64,000 nt of DNA from Gnetum montanum. Taxonomy: Eukaryota > Streptophyta > Gnetopsida > Gnetales > Gnetaceae. The notes below the pieces were generated by a model. It was not told the origin of the DNA and made no database searches. It was given only the letters and a program-made list of their open reading frames with translations. The position numbers were made by a program, and so were the translations under genes. This document shows positions 11,701 through 22,055 of the stretch, piece by piece. The stretch is from NCBI GenBank assembly GCA_015680685.1, contig MNCI01029550.1, forward strand, positions 350,583 through 414,582, in the 5' to 3' direction. Within the stretch, counting starts at the first letter, position 1. Each line of letters opens with the position of its first letter.

Positions 11701-12095
11701 AAGGGTATGTGATTCAACTGGGCTACTTCTTTGGCTATGAGGCTTTAGGAGGAAATCCTTAAACTCCACAAAGATAATTCTACAATAATCAACATGCATT
11801 ATGCATTTTATGCACCTTATTTGAAGAGATTTGTGGAGTTCTTAGTGGTGAGAAGGAATGGAAATTTTTGTGGCCTAAGACCCAAACGAACTCTCTAGGT
11901 CTTGGATAAAGCATATTTATCCAATCATGAAGGCCAGGAATCCACCAAAGGAGGTTGGGGAGTTATTATCTATTACCACCAAGGAATTTGATGGTAGGTG
12001 ATGTGCATTCCCTAATAGCACATGGGTGGAACCTCTCACAATGCCAACTAACATCAAGAGGCAGACTAACAGGGTACCGAGGGCAAAGTTGAAAT
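8768..12095 (+). pseudogene. Copy 1 of retroelement-borne HAD (FCP1/NIF-like) gene, exons 1-4, truncated
   Basis: Four blocks match exons 1-4 of the gene inside element B (34847-38876) in order and with the same splice borders. Exon 1 is 8768 to about 8890, opening with ATG and ending beside TAGGCCAT as in B. Exon 2 is about 10204-10630 and reads ILIVVDFLGILCCIN, then MMMWSHLATDMASIIVETLL, then NNTLMVAH, with GTAAGC next. Exon 3 is 10715-10995, followed by GTAAGA. Exon 4 is 11154-12095 after TTGTAG, with FDLTLFISGCPKDTLILKF and ATFCNLFSVPSKG. The frame is largely kept, but stops are frequent (about nine in exon 2), so it is far older than the B copy. The end is cut by the copia LTR at 12096. 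The catalytic motif keeps its first Asp but reads D-F-L-G-I-L. Exon 1 is the least certain part. Confidence 0.7.
8891..10203 (+). other. Long AT-rich intron 1 of copy 1
   Basis: About 1.3 kb of AT-rich sequence lies between the exon 1 and exon 2 matches. The corresponding intron in element B is 275 bp. I see no domain in any frame. It may contain unrelated inserted sequence. Confidence 0.35.
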
Positions 12096-13202
12096 TGAGG
12101 ATCATTGAACTTAGAAGGAGGGGGATGAATAAGTTCCCCAAAAAATTATTTAACACAAAGCACATACCAATTTTAACATATTTCCCCAACATAGGTAGTT
12201 CACACTCATAGGGTAGTTCACAAGCACACCTCCAAACTTTGTTCCTTCTAAAATATGGTTTGAAGGGTACCACATCCTATACAAGCTCTAAGCTCTAGTC
12301 TAGAGTGATTTAATGCTATGAATCCACTCAACCAAATAAGGTCCTGTCAAGCTTAGAATGTAGTTTCAAGGATTCCACCACCTTTATAACTTGAGCTTTG
12401 CTCCAGAGTGTTGTGGCACTACACCAACAATCAATCCCACTGGATCCCAACAAGCTTAAGCAAGATGCCTTCCCATAAGAAGCACATCAACCTTGCAAGG
12501 CAATAAAAGAGAACTACAATCACAAGGAATGAATGCAACTAAGTTTGTTGATCCTTGTACTTTGAGGCATAGCTTACTTTGACCAATTACAATAGACAAA
12601 AGATTGTAAAATGAAGAACAACAACGGTTACAATGATTGCTAGATGGTTTACAATTGATAATACCAAAGCTTGCATATTTTTCAATGATAGTGAAGTCTT
12701 CTTATAGTCAATATGTTTCTAAAATAACCTCAAAATTCATGTAATAGCTAGATAATGGTTACTGGAGACGTATTCTTAGAGATTGAGACATCTTTCTATA
12801 ATTAACCTTCGTATTGGAAAGATGTCTTCTTTAAGATAAAGATTTCTTTCTACATTTGACCTTCATTCTACAAAGATGTCTTCTTCACATGAAAGACATC
12901 TTTTTTTCCCAAAAGATATCTTTTGTTTTCCAAAGACATCTTCTTCTATGCTACCTTCAATTTTGTCAAGATGTCTTCTATTTCTTGGAGACATCTTTCT
13001 TTAGCTCCCTTTGCCCTATGAAATCTTTGTTCCTTGTCCATGGTCTTGAACTTCTGCATGCCTTCTTATCTCAATCCAATTTCTTGATGATGTCTCTATG
13101 AAGTCCTTGTCCACACATAATCCTACCCTATAAACACAACATCACACAAACATCCTATGTTCTCCATTTTCCTTAAGGCTTTGACATATGAAAAGCTCAA
13201 CA
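12096..13202 (-). repeat. 3' LTR of copia element G (full length, 1107 bp)
   Basis: On the minus strand it opens TGTTGAGCTTTTCATATG and ends AATGATCCTCA. The right boundary sits beside a minus-strand purine run (AAAAAGGGGAAGAT). The U3 part (12784-13010) holds eight or so copies of a palindromic decamer related to AAGACATCTT/AAGATGTCTT in both orientations, a likely array of protein-binding sites or a folded structure. Confidence 0.75.
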
Positions 13203-13217
13203 ATCTTCCCCTTTTTG
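13203..13217 (-). promoter_or_regulatory. Polypurine tract of copia element G
   Basis: The plus-strand pyrimidine run ATCTTCCCCTTTTT immediately right of the LTR reads as a purine-rich primer on the minus strand, directly upstream of the 3' LTR, as expected. Confidence 0.65.
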
Positions 13218-13429
13218 TAATGTTTGAAACTTAAGAAAATGGGCTAGTCTTATCCCAATACATCCTAATACATAATAATACATAAGCTACTTCTCCTCAT
13301 TTTTGGATATAATCAAAAAGAAGATGAGGCAAGCTCCCCCTAAACAGGTGCATAAAAAACATATTTGTTTTTGTGTTTTTATATAACTTTTTTATTCTTG
13401 TCTTATTAAAATAGAAATAATAGAAAGAC

Positions 13430-15183
13430 TTACATGACAAGATAGGATCCAATCCCCATATCCTTACATAGAGAAACTAACTGACATTCATCTAGAGGTT
13501 TGTTGAAGGCATCAAATAGTTGGCTTTTTGTTCCAATGAACTCTAGCCTTACATGGCCATGTTGTGTATGTTCTTGTATAAAGTGATGATAAATCTCAAT
13601 ATGTTTGGTACGATAATGTTGGATGGAATTGTTTGTCATGTTGATAGCACTCTTATTGTCATAGTAAATAGGTGTTGAGTTTTCTTTTACCCCTAAATCT
13701 TTGAGTATTTCTTTCATCCAAAGTAATTGAGCATAGCAACTACTGGCAAAGATATATTTAATTTCTACTATTGAGAGAGCTGTAGAATTTTGCTTCTTGG
13801 TTGCCCAATAAACAAGAATTCTTCCCAAGAAGAAACAACTTCCTCTCATTCTACGATGATCATCAAAACAACCTACCCAATCTACATCATAATATCTAGC
13901 AAAATCAAGTGGAGAATCCTTTGGATACCAAAGGCCCCAGTTAGCAATACCTTTTAAGTAACAAAAAATACATTTAATAGCCTGGTAATGAGACTCCTTT
14001 AGATCTGTCTAGTATCTAGCACACAATCCCACACTTAAGCTATATCTGGTGTATTAGTAGTTAAATAAAGAAGACTACCTATCATACCTCTATAAAGTTT
14101 GGAATCAACAAGCTTATCTTGATTGTCTTTAATAAGTTTAGAATTTGTAGCCATAGGAGTACCTTTGAATTTAACATCAGCTATGTTGTATTTGAGCAAG
14201 AGATATTTTGTATATTTGTTTTGATAGATAAAGGTTCCATCAATTTTTTGATAGAATTGAAACCCAATAAAGTTCTTGAATTATCCCATCATGCTCTTTT
14301 CAAATTTAAACTACTTGAGATCAGAAAATTTCTTGCAAATAATTACATTAGTGATATCAAAAATAATGTCATAAACATAAATTTTAACTATTAGAAGATA
14401 TTTCCCTTCTCTTTTAGGAAATAAAGTAACATTAGCTTTACCTCTTTCAAATCCATTTGATGTAAGGTGTTAAGAGAGTCTTTCATACCAAGCTATTGGA
14501 GCCTATTTAAGACCATAGAGAGCTTTCTTAAGCTTGTAGACATACTTAGACTTAATGGAATCAACAAATCCTTCAATTTGTTCAATGTAAACTTCTTCTT
14601 GTATGGTGTCATTCAAGAGCGCACTTTTGACATCCATTTGATAGAGCTTGATGTTGTTAATGCTAGCATAAGTAAGAAGAAGTCTAATAGATTCCAACCT
14701 AGCAATAGGATCAAAAGTTTCATTAAAATCAATTTCTTCTATTTGGTTGTATCCTTTGGCAACTAATCTAGCCTTGCTTTTAATGATGTTTCCATTATCA
14801 TTAGTCTTGTTTCTAAAGAACCATTTTGTTTCAATAATAGGTTTATCATCAGGCCTAAGTGTCAATTCCCATACATCATTTTTAGCAAATTTAATGAGTT
14901 CATCTTGCATAGCAAAAATCTTGCCTCTCTCCTTTGACTTTCTTAAAATTTTTGGGTTCAAGTTGTGAGAGATATGTAGAGAAAGCACAAATCTCTTTGA
15001 TTTGACTTCTAGTATGAACACCACCTTTAACTTCTCTAATGACATCATTAAGAGAGTTTTTCTTAGTTTGGGCATTTTTGGTTGGGTGGGGAATATCTCA
15101 TGAAGTTCATCCTCATTTTCTTCTTCATGATCACTACCAGATTTTGAAACTTTGTCATCTTGCACTTGCATGGGACTAGACAA
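13430..15183 (-). pseudogene. Copia reverse transcriptase and RNase H (element G)
   Basis: On the minus strand the RT core reads KARLVAKGYNQIEEIDFNET, then IKLYQMDVKSALLN and KKALYGLK (14503-15183). The catalytic box reads I-Y-V-Y-D-I-I at about 14385 instead of Y-V-D-D, so a catalytic Asp is lost. RNase H follows at 13849-13430 with ALSIVEIKYIFASSCYAQLL, IYYDNKSAIN and the C-terminal H-I-E-I-Y-H-H-F pattern. Many stops and frameshifts lie between 13850 and 14500. Reverse transcription is its known role. Dead. Confidence 0.85.
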
Positions 15184-15639
15184 TTTTTGAATGGGAATAG
15201 CTTCTTCATTAGGTTAAGGATAAGTAATATCATGATCATCTATTTTAACATGCCTAGTTTCTTCTATAGTATTCATCCTTTTATTAAATACCTTGTAACC
15301 CCTGCTAACTAGAGAATATCCTAAAAAAATGCCTTATTGATTTTCGCCTCAAACTTTCTCAAGTTATCTTTATCATTTAGAATATAGAATGTTGAACCAA
15401 AAACATGAAAATAAGCTACAAATGGTTTTCTACCAATTCACAATTCATAAGAAATTTTAGAAGTGAATCTTCTTACCAAGACTCTGTTGGATACATAACA
15501 AGTAGTGTTGATGGCTTTGGTCTCAAAGTGATGAGGAAGACTTTGATCATTTAATATAGTTCTTCCCATCTCATTTAAGATTTTGTTTCTTCATTAAACT
15601 ATCCCATTTTGTTGAGGAGTTCTTGTAGTAGAGAATTGA

Positions 15640-16403
15640 TGAAGAGTATCATTCATTTAAAAAAAACTATTCAAACTTTACATTTTTGAACTCACCTCCA
15701 TTATCACTTCTGATATCTTTAATACCATATCCTTTTTCTTTCTAATCTGATTGCTAATTCTCAAGAATTAATCAAATAACTTATCTTTGTGAATTAAAAA
15801 TGCAACCCAAGTAAAGCAAGAATAATCATCAACAATGATCAAAAAATTTCTTTTCTTTCCCAAGCTAAGTGTTTGAATTGGACCAACCACATCCATATGA
15901 AACATATCTAAGGGATGAGCAATAGAAATATAATTTTTCTTACCAAACCTTACCCTCATTTGTTTCCCTTTCTGACAAGCTTCACATGTATTTAAGTTGA
16001 AATCTTTAAGCTTCGGGAGACCACAGACCATTTCCTTTGATACCAAGGTTTGAAGAGTTTTCTTATTTATGTAGCCTAGCTTCCTATGCCAAAGATGTGT
16101 ATCATCTACATAACTTACTAAGTACTTAGATTTAAGGTTAAGATAATTTCCAAAAATAGTGGTATACACATTTCCTTTTCTAGTTCCTTCTATCACAATG
16201 TTTCTAGTAGATAAATCTTGTATTCTATAAATTTCTTTTGAAAAAGTAACATTAAAATTTGAATCACAAAGCTGACTAAGACTAAGAAGATTATGTTTTA
16301 ACCCATCAATGAAAAATACCTTGTTTACAATTGGTAATCCCTTACCTTTACCTCCTATTATACCAATACCTATTATAGGTGCTTCCATATCCTCTCCATT
16401 CAT
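15640..16403 (-). pseudogene. Copia integrase with GAG-pre-integrase domain (element G)
   Basis: The open minus-strand stretch 16403-15768 begins with the copia pre-integrase segment, GLKHNLLSLSQLCDSNFNV, and then LWHRKLGYINKKTLQ with CEACQKGKQ, an intact H-H-C-C zinc module. The first catalytic Asp is in FHMDVVGPIQT, and FLIIVDDYSCFTWVAFL follows. The remainder, with the second Asp and the Glu, is broken downstream (15770-15640 and beyond). It would integrate cDNA. Confidence 0.85.
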
Positions 16404-16500
16404 GACTATTCCACAATTTTATTCTATGGATTGGATGAAGTAGGATTTTTCACCTGTCATGTGTCTCAAACACCCACTATCAATATATGACATGCTATCT
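16404..16500 (-). pseudogene. Copia aspartic protease remnant (element G)
   Basis: Minus-strand translation just upstream of integrase gives YIDSGCLRHMTGEKSYF, the copia protease active-site region with D-S-G-C-x-x-H-M. A TAA stop follows within about 15 codons. Confidence 0.6.
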
Positions 16501-16718
16501 TTGTCATAAAAGAAAGTAATTTGAGCCATCAAGTTCTTCTTAGACTTTCCTTCTTTTCTTTTCCAACCTTGCATGGTTTTCATTCTAGGCTACTTTAGGA
16601 AAGATCAAGAGTAGTAATGTAATCTAAGATAGCAAAAAGCTTGAACATGGTTTTATTTATCACAAAATAATCATTTCAATGTTTTTAGTTTAGAAGATTT
16701 ACCAAACCTAGATAAATG

Positions 16719-16990
16719 TTATTTTTGGACTTTGAACTTCTCCAAAGAGTTCTTGTTCATCTGCTCAATCACATTTTTTGGTTTTTGAGTCTCAACCTTA
16801 AGGTCTGAGTCCTCTTTCTTAAGATAAAAAAATTCATCATTAACTTTAATGTTTATTTCCTTAGCATGTAAATCATCTTTTATCTCAATGCACAAATTTT
16901 GGAAAGAAAGAACTTCATGGAAAAATATCCCATACCTTTCTTCAAATAAAACATCATTTAGATAATTCAAGTTTTGTCAACTTTACAAGC
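16719..16990 (-). pseudogene. Residual gag-region ORF (element G)
   Basis: An 83-codon Lys/Glu/Asn-rich stretch lies between the primer-binding site and protease. Only about 600 bases separate the primer-binding site from protease, far too few for a complete copia gag, so most of gag is missing. The coil-like composition may be its C-terminal part; I do not recognise a specific domain. Confidence 0.4.
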
Positions 16991-17174
16991 ATAGTCTTCT
17001 TTATTTTTGAATGTAAAGAAGGGAATGAGAGACATACCTTTATAGAAAATGCAATATATGAATTGAACACACCAATTGATGAAGCACCTTAGTCTCTTTA
17101 TCCAGATGTGTTTGATCTTGATTGACCCTTCCATGTTCAATCTTGAACATCAATGTGGAGTGCAAGAGTACTAG

Positions 17175-17186
17175 GATCCAATACCA
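17175..17186 (-). promoter_or_regulatory. Primer-binding site, initiator-tRNA-Met type (element G)
   Basis: The minus strand reads TGGTATTGGATC just inside the LTR, matching 9 of 12 bases of the usual copia tRNA-iMet site TGGTATCAGAGC. Confidence 0.6.
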
Positions 17187-17188
17187 CT

Positions 17189-17325
17189 TGAGGATCATTG
17201 AACTTAGAAGGGGGATGAATAAGTTCACCAAAAAAATTCTTTAACATAAAGAACACACAAATTTTAACATGGTTCCTCAAATTAGGTAGGCCATAGTTAG
17301 AGAGTAGTTTGCAAACACACCTCCA
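17189..17325 (-). repeat. Truncated 5' LTR remnant of copia element G
   Basis: It matches the first 135 or so plus-strand bases of the left LTR, with small indels. The match ends at CACACCTCCA, after which the sequence becomes LTR of element C. About 970 bp of LTR are missing. Confidence 0.7.
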
Positions 17326-17447
17326 GTAGTCCCATCTACAAAATGATCTAGGTGCCACAACTAGTCCCATCTACAAAATTTGATTGGATTGTGTGTGAAC
17401 TCTTGTAATTAGTATGGTTGAGTATAAGGGTACCTCATTTCTCATCA
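17326..17447 (+). repeat. 5' LTR remnant of element C
   Basis: From AATGATCTAGGT the sequence follows the end of the 3' LTR (25727-25822). It contains a 38-bp local duplication: TAGTCCCATCTACAAAAT appears at about 17328 and again at about 17366. The rest of the LTR was lost at the junction with copia element G. Confidence 0.7.
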
Positions 17448-17448
17448 T

Positions 17449-17466
17449 TGGCACCATTGTTAGGGA
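17449..17466 (+). promoter_or_regulatory. Primer-binding site, tRNA-Asp type, decayed (element C)
   Basis: TGGCACCATTGTTAGGGA lies one base inside the LTR. The canonical Athila site is TGGCGCCGTTGCCGGGGA; every difference is a transition, consistent with loss of methylated CpG. Confidence 0.75.
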
Positions 17467-17573
17467 TGATGCTAGTTATCTAGATTAGTTATATTATACA
17501 TAATTATTGTAAAAGGTATTAATGATATATCTTTCAGAAACTCTTAGCTTACACACATCATAAATTAAGAACA

Positions 17574-19955
17574 ATGTCTTTTTCACATGGAAGTGATTAT
17601 TCACTATATAGCAAACACATTCATTGAAGAAATAATGAGATATATGATGAAGAAGATTGGAGTGATCAATCTTATGTAGGGGTTTCTTATGATCATGACC
17701 ATCCTAATGACACTCAAAGACTACATTCACCTAAGGTAGACAATCTTAGAGAAAATGATGTAGGTCTGAACTAAGAGAGGCCTCAAGGCCTAGGACCTCC
17801 TCAAGACCTAGAAACGATAAATCAAATGACCCCGAAGAATACTATAGAAGCCATGGTGATCCTTCCAGTTCCTCATCTTCCTCTTTCCCTTTAATGTCTA
17901 GTTTTGACAAAGATGAATGTAAGTATAGAGATCGAGCTCCATTATAGTGTCAGACTAAAAACCAGAATCAAACCCATGAGAAAAGTCAAAAAAGTCACCA
18001 TGAACATAGAAATTTTCCTCATAATTTTTTTGATGACAGTGAACCCCTATTGATCACTAAGAAGCTAATGCATATCATAGAGGCTGTTAAGATATCTCGC
18101 AAGCATCACAAAAAGAGTCATTTACCTAAGTTTGACATGAACAATATTCCTAAAGCTTTAGGAGGCAATGATTCATATCCACAACATCATTTACAAGCTT
18201 TCCATGATGCATGTGCTTCCTACAACATTGAAAGTGGATGGCAAAATCTTAAGCTCTTTTCTAGGACACTAATTGATAAATCTAAAATGTGGGATTGATT
18301 GTTGCAACCAAATTCCATTCAATGATGGCCTACGATGTTAGGACTTTTTAACAAGAGATACCAAACCTATAAAAGAGTGTCCAATTTGATGAGACAAATC
18401 CAAGAGTGGGAACAAGAATAACATGAACCCTTGGACATGACCTTAGATAGATATTATGCCTTATTGAATAGATCCCAAGCCATGGTTTCTCTGAGGAAAG
18501 GCAACTTTACCACATCATAGATGGGCTTCATAATAAATCAAGGGCCATACTTGGGATGTATGCCCCAGGGCAATTATACAAGCTTCAAGCCAATTAGATC
18601 AAAGAGCTAATAGAACATGTGGCAAAAGAAGAAGGAGAGATGTGCAAATGGGAGAATGTCAAGAAACATCAATGGGATCCAACTCTTCAATTGAAGGAGG
18701 TCCAAATTTATGGTAAGGAGAATGAAAATACTTTCAATAAGGTGATTCTGCAATAGATTTTACCAAAAAAGGAGTCTATTGATGAATTAGAAGAAAATTT
18801 TAATAGGATGTCCAAATGGATAAATAAAAATGTCACAACTCTTATTGAGATGGTTGTGGAGAAGATCATGCAACACATGCCAGGTAAACATCATAAACAG
18901 AGGACACAGAACTAAGAAATAGTTAGGAACACTTTTTGATTGATGAGAAAAGTGGTTGACGAAAGTGAGACTAAAGACTCCACCACAAACAAAGATGATG
19001 GATGCAACCTATGCATCTATAACCATCCAAAGGGCCAATGCCTCATATTGTTGCATCTCCAAGAGTATTGGGCAACTTCCTTAAATCTAAAATTTGTGCA
19101 AAAGCACATGCTTGGGAGACTTCCTCTCCCACAAGGTAAGTATAGACAATCCCACAACCAATCACACCATCCTAGGAGGACTTACCATCAACCTCAACAT
19201 AGTCATCAACTATAATGGCAACAATCACAGTCATGGGGAAGACCACCACCAAATCATCCATACCCATTGAAACCTCATGCATATTATGTTCAACACCCTA
19301 TTTCTCCAACTAGTTTGGCATCCTCCACTTCAAATCACCACTACCAATCTCCCAAGTACCATAAATACAGACATCCCCTAAAGGATCACCACCTTGTGCC
19401 TCTTACCATCCAACTTACCCTCGATATTTTCATACTTCACCTTCTCCAATGTCATCACCAATAACTCAGGAAGGTCCAACATCCCAATATTAACAAACAC
19501 ATGCCACTTGTGCTGCAAATGTGCATAGACATGCTGACACTAGTGGGTCCCAACCACAACATCAAAAACATCCCTTCTATAGGAAAGGTTGTAAGCCAAA
19601 GAAAACCATGTGTGGACCTACTACATCAACCAAGCCAACATAATGCCAATCTAGTGCAACACCTTCCTTGCCTCAACGACCATCCTCTGAGCCTACACTA
19701 GGGCCAATATCCATCAATACTCCAATCCCACATCCAACCAATGAATCTACAAATGTGGGGAGATAAATGAATCCATGCATACCTTCTCATTATCAAGGGT
19801 GCAATTGTAGGCCAACCATCTACAATGTTAACACACCTCAAAACCTAATCCACCATATATATAACAATCAAGTGTGTAACCAACAATTTTTCTACCTAGC
19901 CACCACACCACCAAAAGGCACCCAGTGGCTGAGGCATGAAAGGTTCCCAATGTTT
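17574..19955 (+). pseudogene. Gag polyprotein, with protease-region remnant (element C)
   Basis: ATG at 17574 starts an acidic, Ser/His-rich leader (YDEEDWSDQS near 17640) also found in element E. The retrotransposon gag core is at about 18040-18480: HLPKFDMNN, HLQAFHDACASYN, LKLFSRTLIDKSKMW, FNKRYQTYKRVSNLMRQ. A Pro/His/Gln-rich tail fills 19140-19800, like the start of element A. The end (about 19850-19955) matches nucleotides of A's protease-RT linker (CACCCAGTGGCTGA). No zinc knuckle is found. Stops are numerous (for example 18297 and about 18420). It would form the cytoplasmic particle. Confidence 0.75.
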
Positions 19956-20004
19956 CAAACATGCATGGATCCTATTCATCCACTTACTAATCCTAGCCAC
20001 AACC

Positions 20005-21230
20005 AAATGTTTAGTCATGGGGATTGCCCCCCATTCTAATCTTCGATATTTTTAAGTGCTTTTTCTCTTTTTTTTTTTTACAATTTTTTATCATTTTTCT
20101 ATTTCTTCTACTTTTTTCTAGTTGTGGTTTTAATTTTATTTGTAGGTAATCTCACTATTAATCATGTTGCCAATTGCTGTGAGGTTTTTCTCTATGTTGT
20201 CAAGTCATAAGGGACTGATTATTTAGACATTGAGACCATGACATCCATTCACCCATTCCATTAATAAGAGGTTCTTTCTCTGTTCATAATGGTAATCTTT
20301 TCCATCATTCAACCTAATAATAAATCTATAATCATTGTTTCTAGACAAAAGAGTGCAAAACCAAGATAGAACATAAGGGGTGTGACATCAAGGGGATTTG
20401 TGGATTTTCTTTGGCTATTTCTGTATGTTCTATCATGTTGTTGAGGTTGTAACCATATCCTTATAGATTGAATGAAAAATGAGAGTAAGATCAACTTAAC
20501 ATGGCACTAAATAAGCTTCTGTGGATCCCACTGGAAAGACATGTATCCATGCCTAAAGGTTGATCGCTTCACATGACCCAAAAAAATAATAATTGTGCCA
20601 TAATACACTCCTCCCTTAGACAAAATGCCAATTGATGTTACTCCTCGCAACTTTGATTGTCTTATGATTGTTCGCTAATGGGATGAAACAATGTGATGTC
20701 ATTGCAATGTGGTTTGGACTTGGTTTGAATCTTGGGCAAAAGGACACATGGTTATTTAACCATTAGTAGCACACAAGGTCTCATTGTAACCATGGTCCGA
20801 CACCTCATGCCCCGATTCTATGATCCCTTCTATGGTCCATCTCATCTTGTTGTCCAAATGCTCATAACTTGTGGTTTTGTGTAGCATAGCATTATTATCT
20901 CAATTTGATGGTTTTAACATGTGTGTTTTGTTTCATAAGCATGTGTTACATTTAACCCCTTTAGTGCCTATGGACATTATAGGTGTGGTTACACAAGGGC
21001 ATTGCAGGCCAGAGCCTACTTTGGGAAGGACCCACTTGTGTAACTTTTGTGACTTGTACTTGTGTCACCTAACCACACTATTTTTCATCTTCTAAGCACT
21101 CAAATTGATATATTTTCTTTTATTTTTTTCCTTATTATGAATTGATCTATCCCACAACCTTGATTTCAATGCCTTTTTCTTACTCATTCTCGTACTTTTC
21201 ACATAGATGACTTCACCCTATCATACTTTC
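20005..21230 (+). other. Non-coding region of element C matching A's post-integrase region
   Basis: It starts at TTTAGTCATGGGGATTGCCC, corresponding to A's 4200-4225, and runs through T-rich sequence to about 21230. A shared marker is GAGCCTACTTTGGGAAGGAC (20993-21030). No ORF with recognisable domains. Confidence 0.5.
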
Positions 21231-21339
21231 GATGCCTCCAATTAATTTTTCCCTTACCCAAACTACTAAACTTAGCTTTAAACCTTCCAACCAATCCCAA
21301 AGCACTAGTTTGCATATTCATTGGCCCCATAAAATCAAA

Positions 21340-21460
21340 ATTTTTGGACCTCAACATTGTGTACCCAACATTAGATCTGACTCAATGCCACATACGCAAC
21401 ATCGCATACCTGATGTTAGGTCTAAAAATGCTATAAATATGACCCCTGTGGTACTCTGAA
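21340..21460 (+). promoter_or_regulatory. LTR-like promoter segment upstream of the extra ORF (element C)
   Basis: This segment resembles the U3 end of C's own LTR: both have ACCTGATGTT followed by AGG(T/C)C and, tens of bases later, a TATAAATAT box (21432-21440 here, 25060-25068 in the LTR). It lies 600 bases before the ATG of the extra ORF and may be an internal promoter for it. Function is inference. Confidence 0.4.
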
Positions 21461-22055
21461 CTTGATTTTCATCATTTTCTACTAGGGGAGTTGCAATTTT
21501 TTTCTTGTGACTTAGAGCTTTGCGCCTCCATCTTCCACGTGTGATATCTAGCTCCTTAATGCTCTAATTTTCGTGTCATTCAAATCTATCTAAACTTAAA
21601 GTGTTCAACTTAGTTGTGGGGGGTGCATGTGTGCAAAACTTACACCAATTTGCTAAAATTTTTTATCACCTAGAAGGTGTTATAAGGGTAAGACTGTTGA
21701 AAAATTTAGGAATTATAATGCAAAATCACTGATGGTAATGCCAGAAGTCCAATTTTTCTAACCCATAGGTCCATAACCATTATTTTAAGCCACATATAAT
21801 GAAAAAGGAAACCAATTGTGAGGGTTGTAAAAAGAGATAACACTTTTTGAGGGATTTTTCTTGAAATTTTCCTAACCCTACAATCATATGCATTATGAGC
21901 TTAATGAATTAAGGATATGAGTAAGGTATAAACTGATTCATGGTAATAAACATGACCTTGGTAACACTTAGTTTTTGCATGATTGCAAATGGCCCCAAAA
22001 AGAGGTGTTTAAGGTAAAACCTCACAAAAAGCTACTAAGCATCCACGTGGTGGCC

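Larger units (their letters stand above)
12096..17325 (-). mobile_element. Element G: Ty1/copia retrotransposon with one truncated LTR
   Basis: Read on the minus strand, the order is LTR remnant, primer-binding site, gag remnant, protease, integrase, RT, RNase H, polypurine tract, full LTR. Integrase before RT is diagnostic of copia. The left LTR is 1107 bp (12096-13202); the right one keeps only about 137 bp (17189-17325). The first 135 or so bases of both align well from TGAGGATCATTGAACTTAG onward. The element interrupts the HAD pseudogene on its left but abuts element C's LTR on its right, so the flanks do not match and no target duplication is visible. A Sire-like lineage is possible but not proven. 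Confidence 0.85.
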
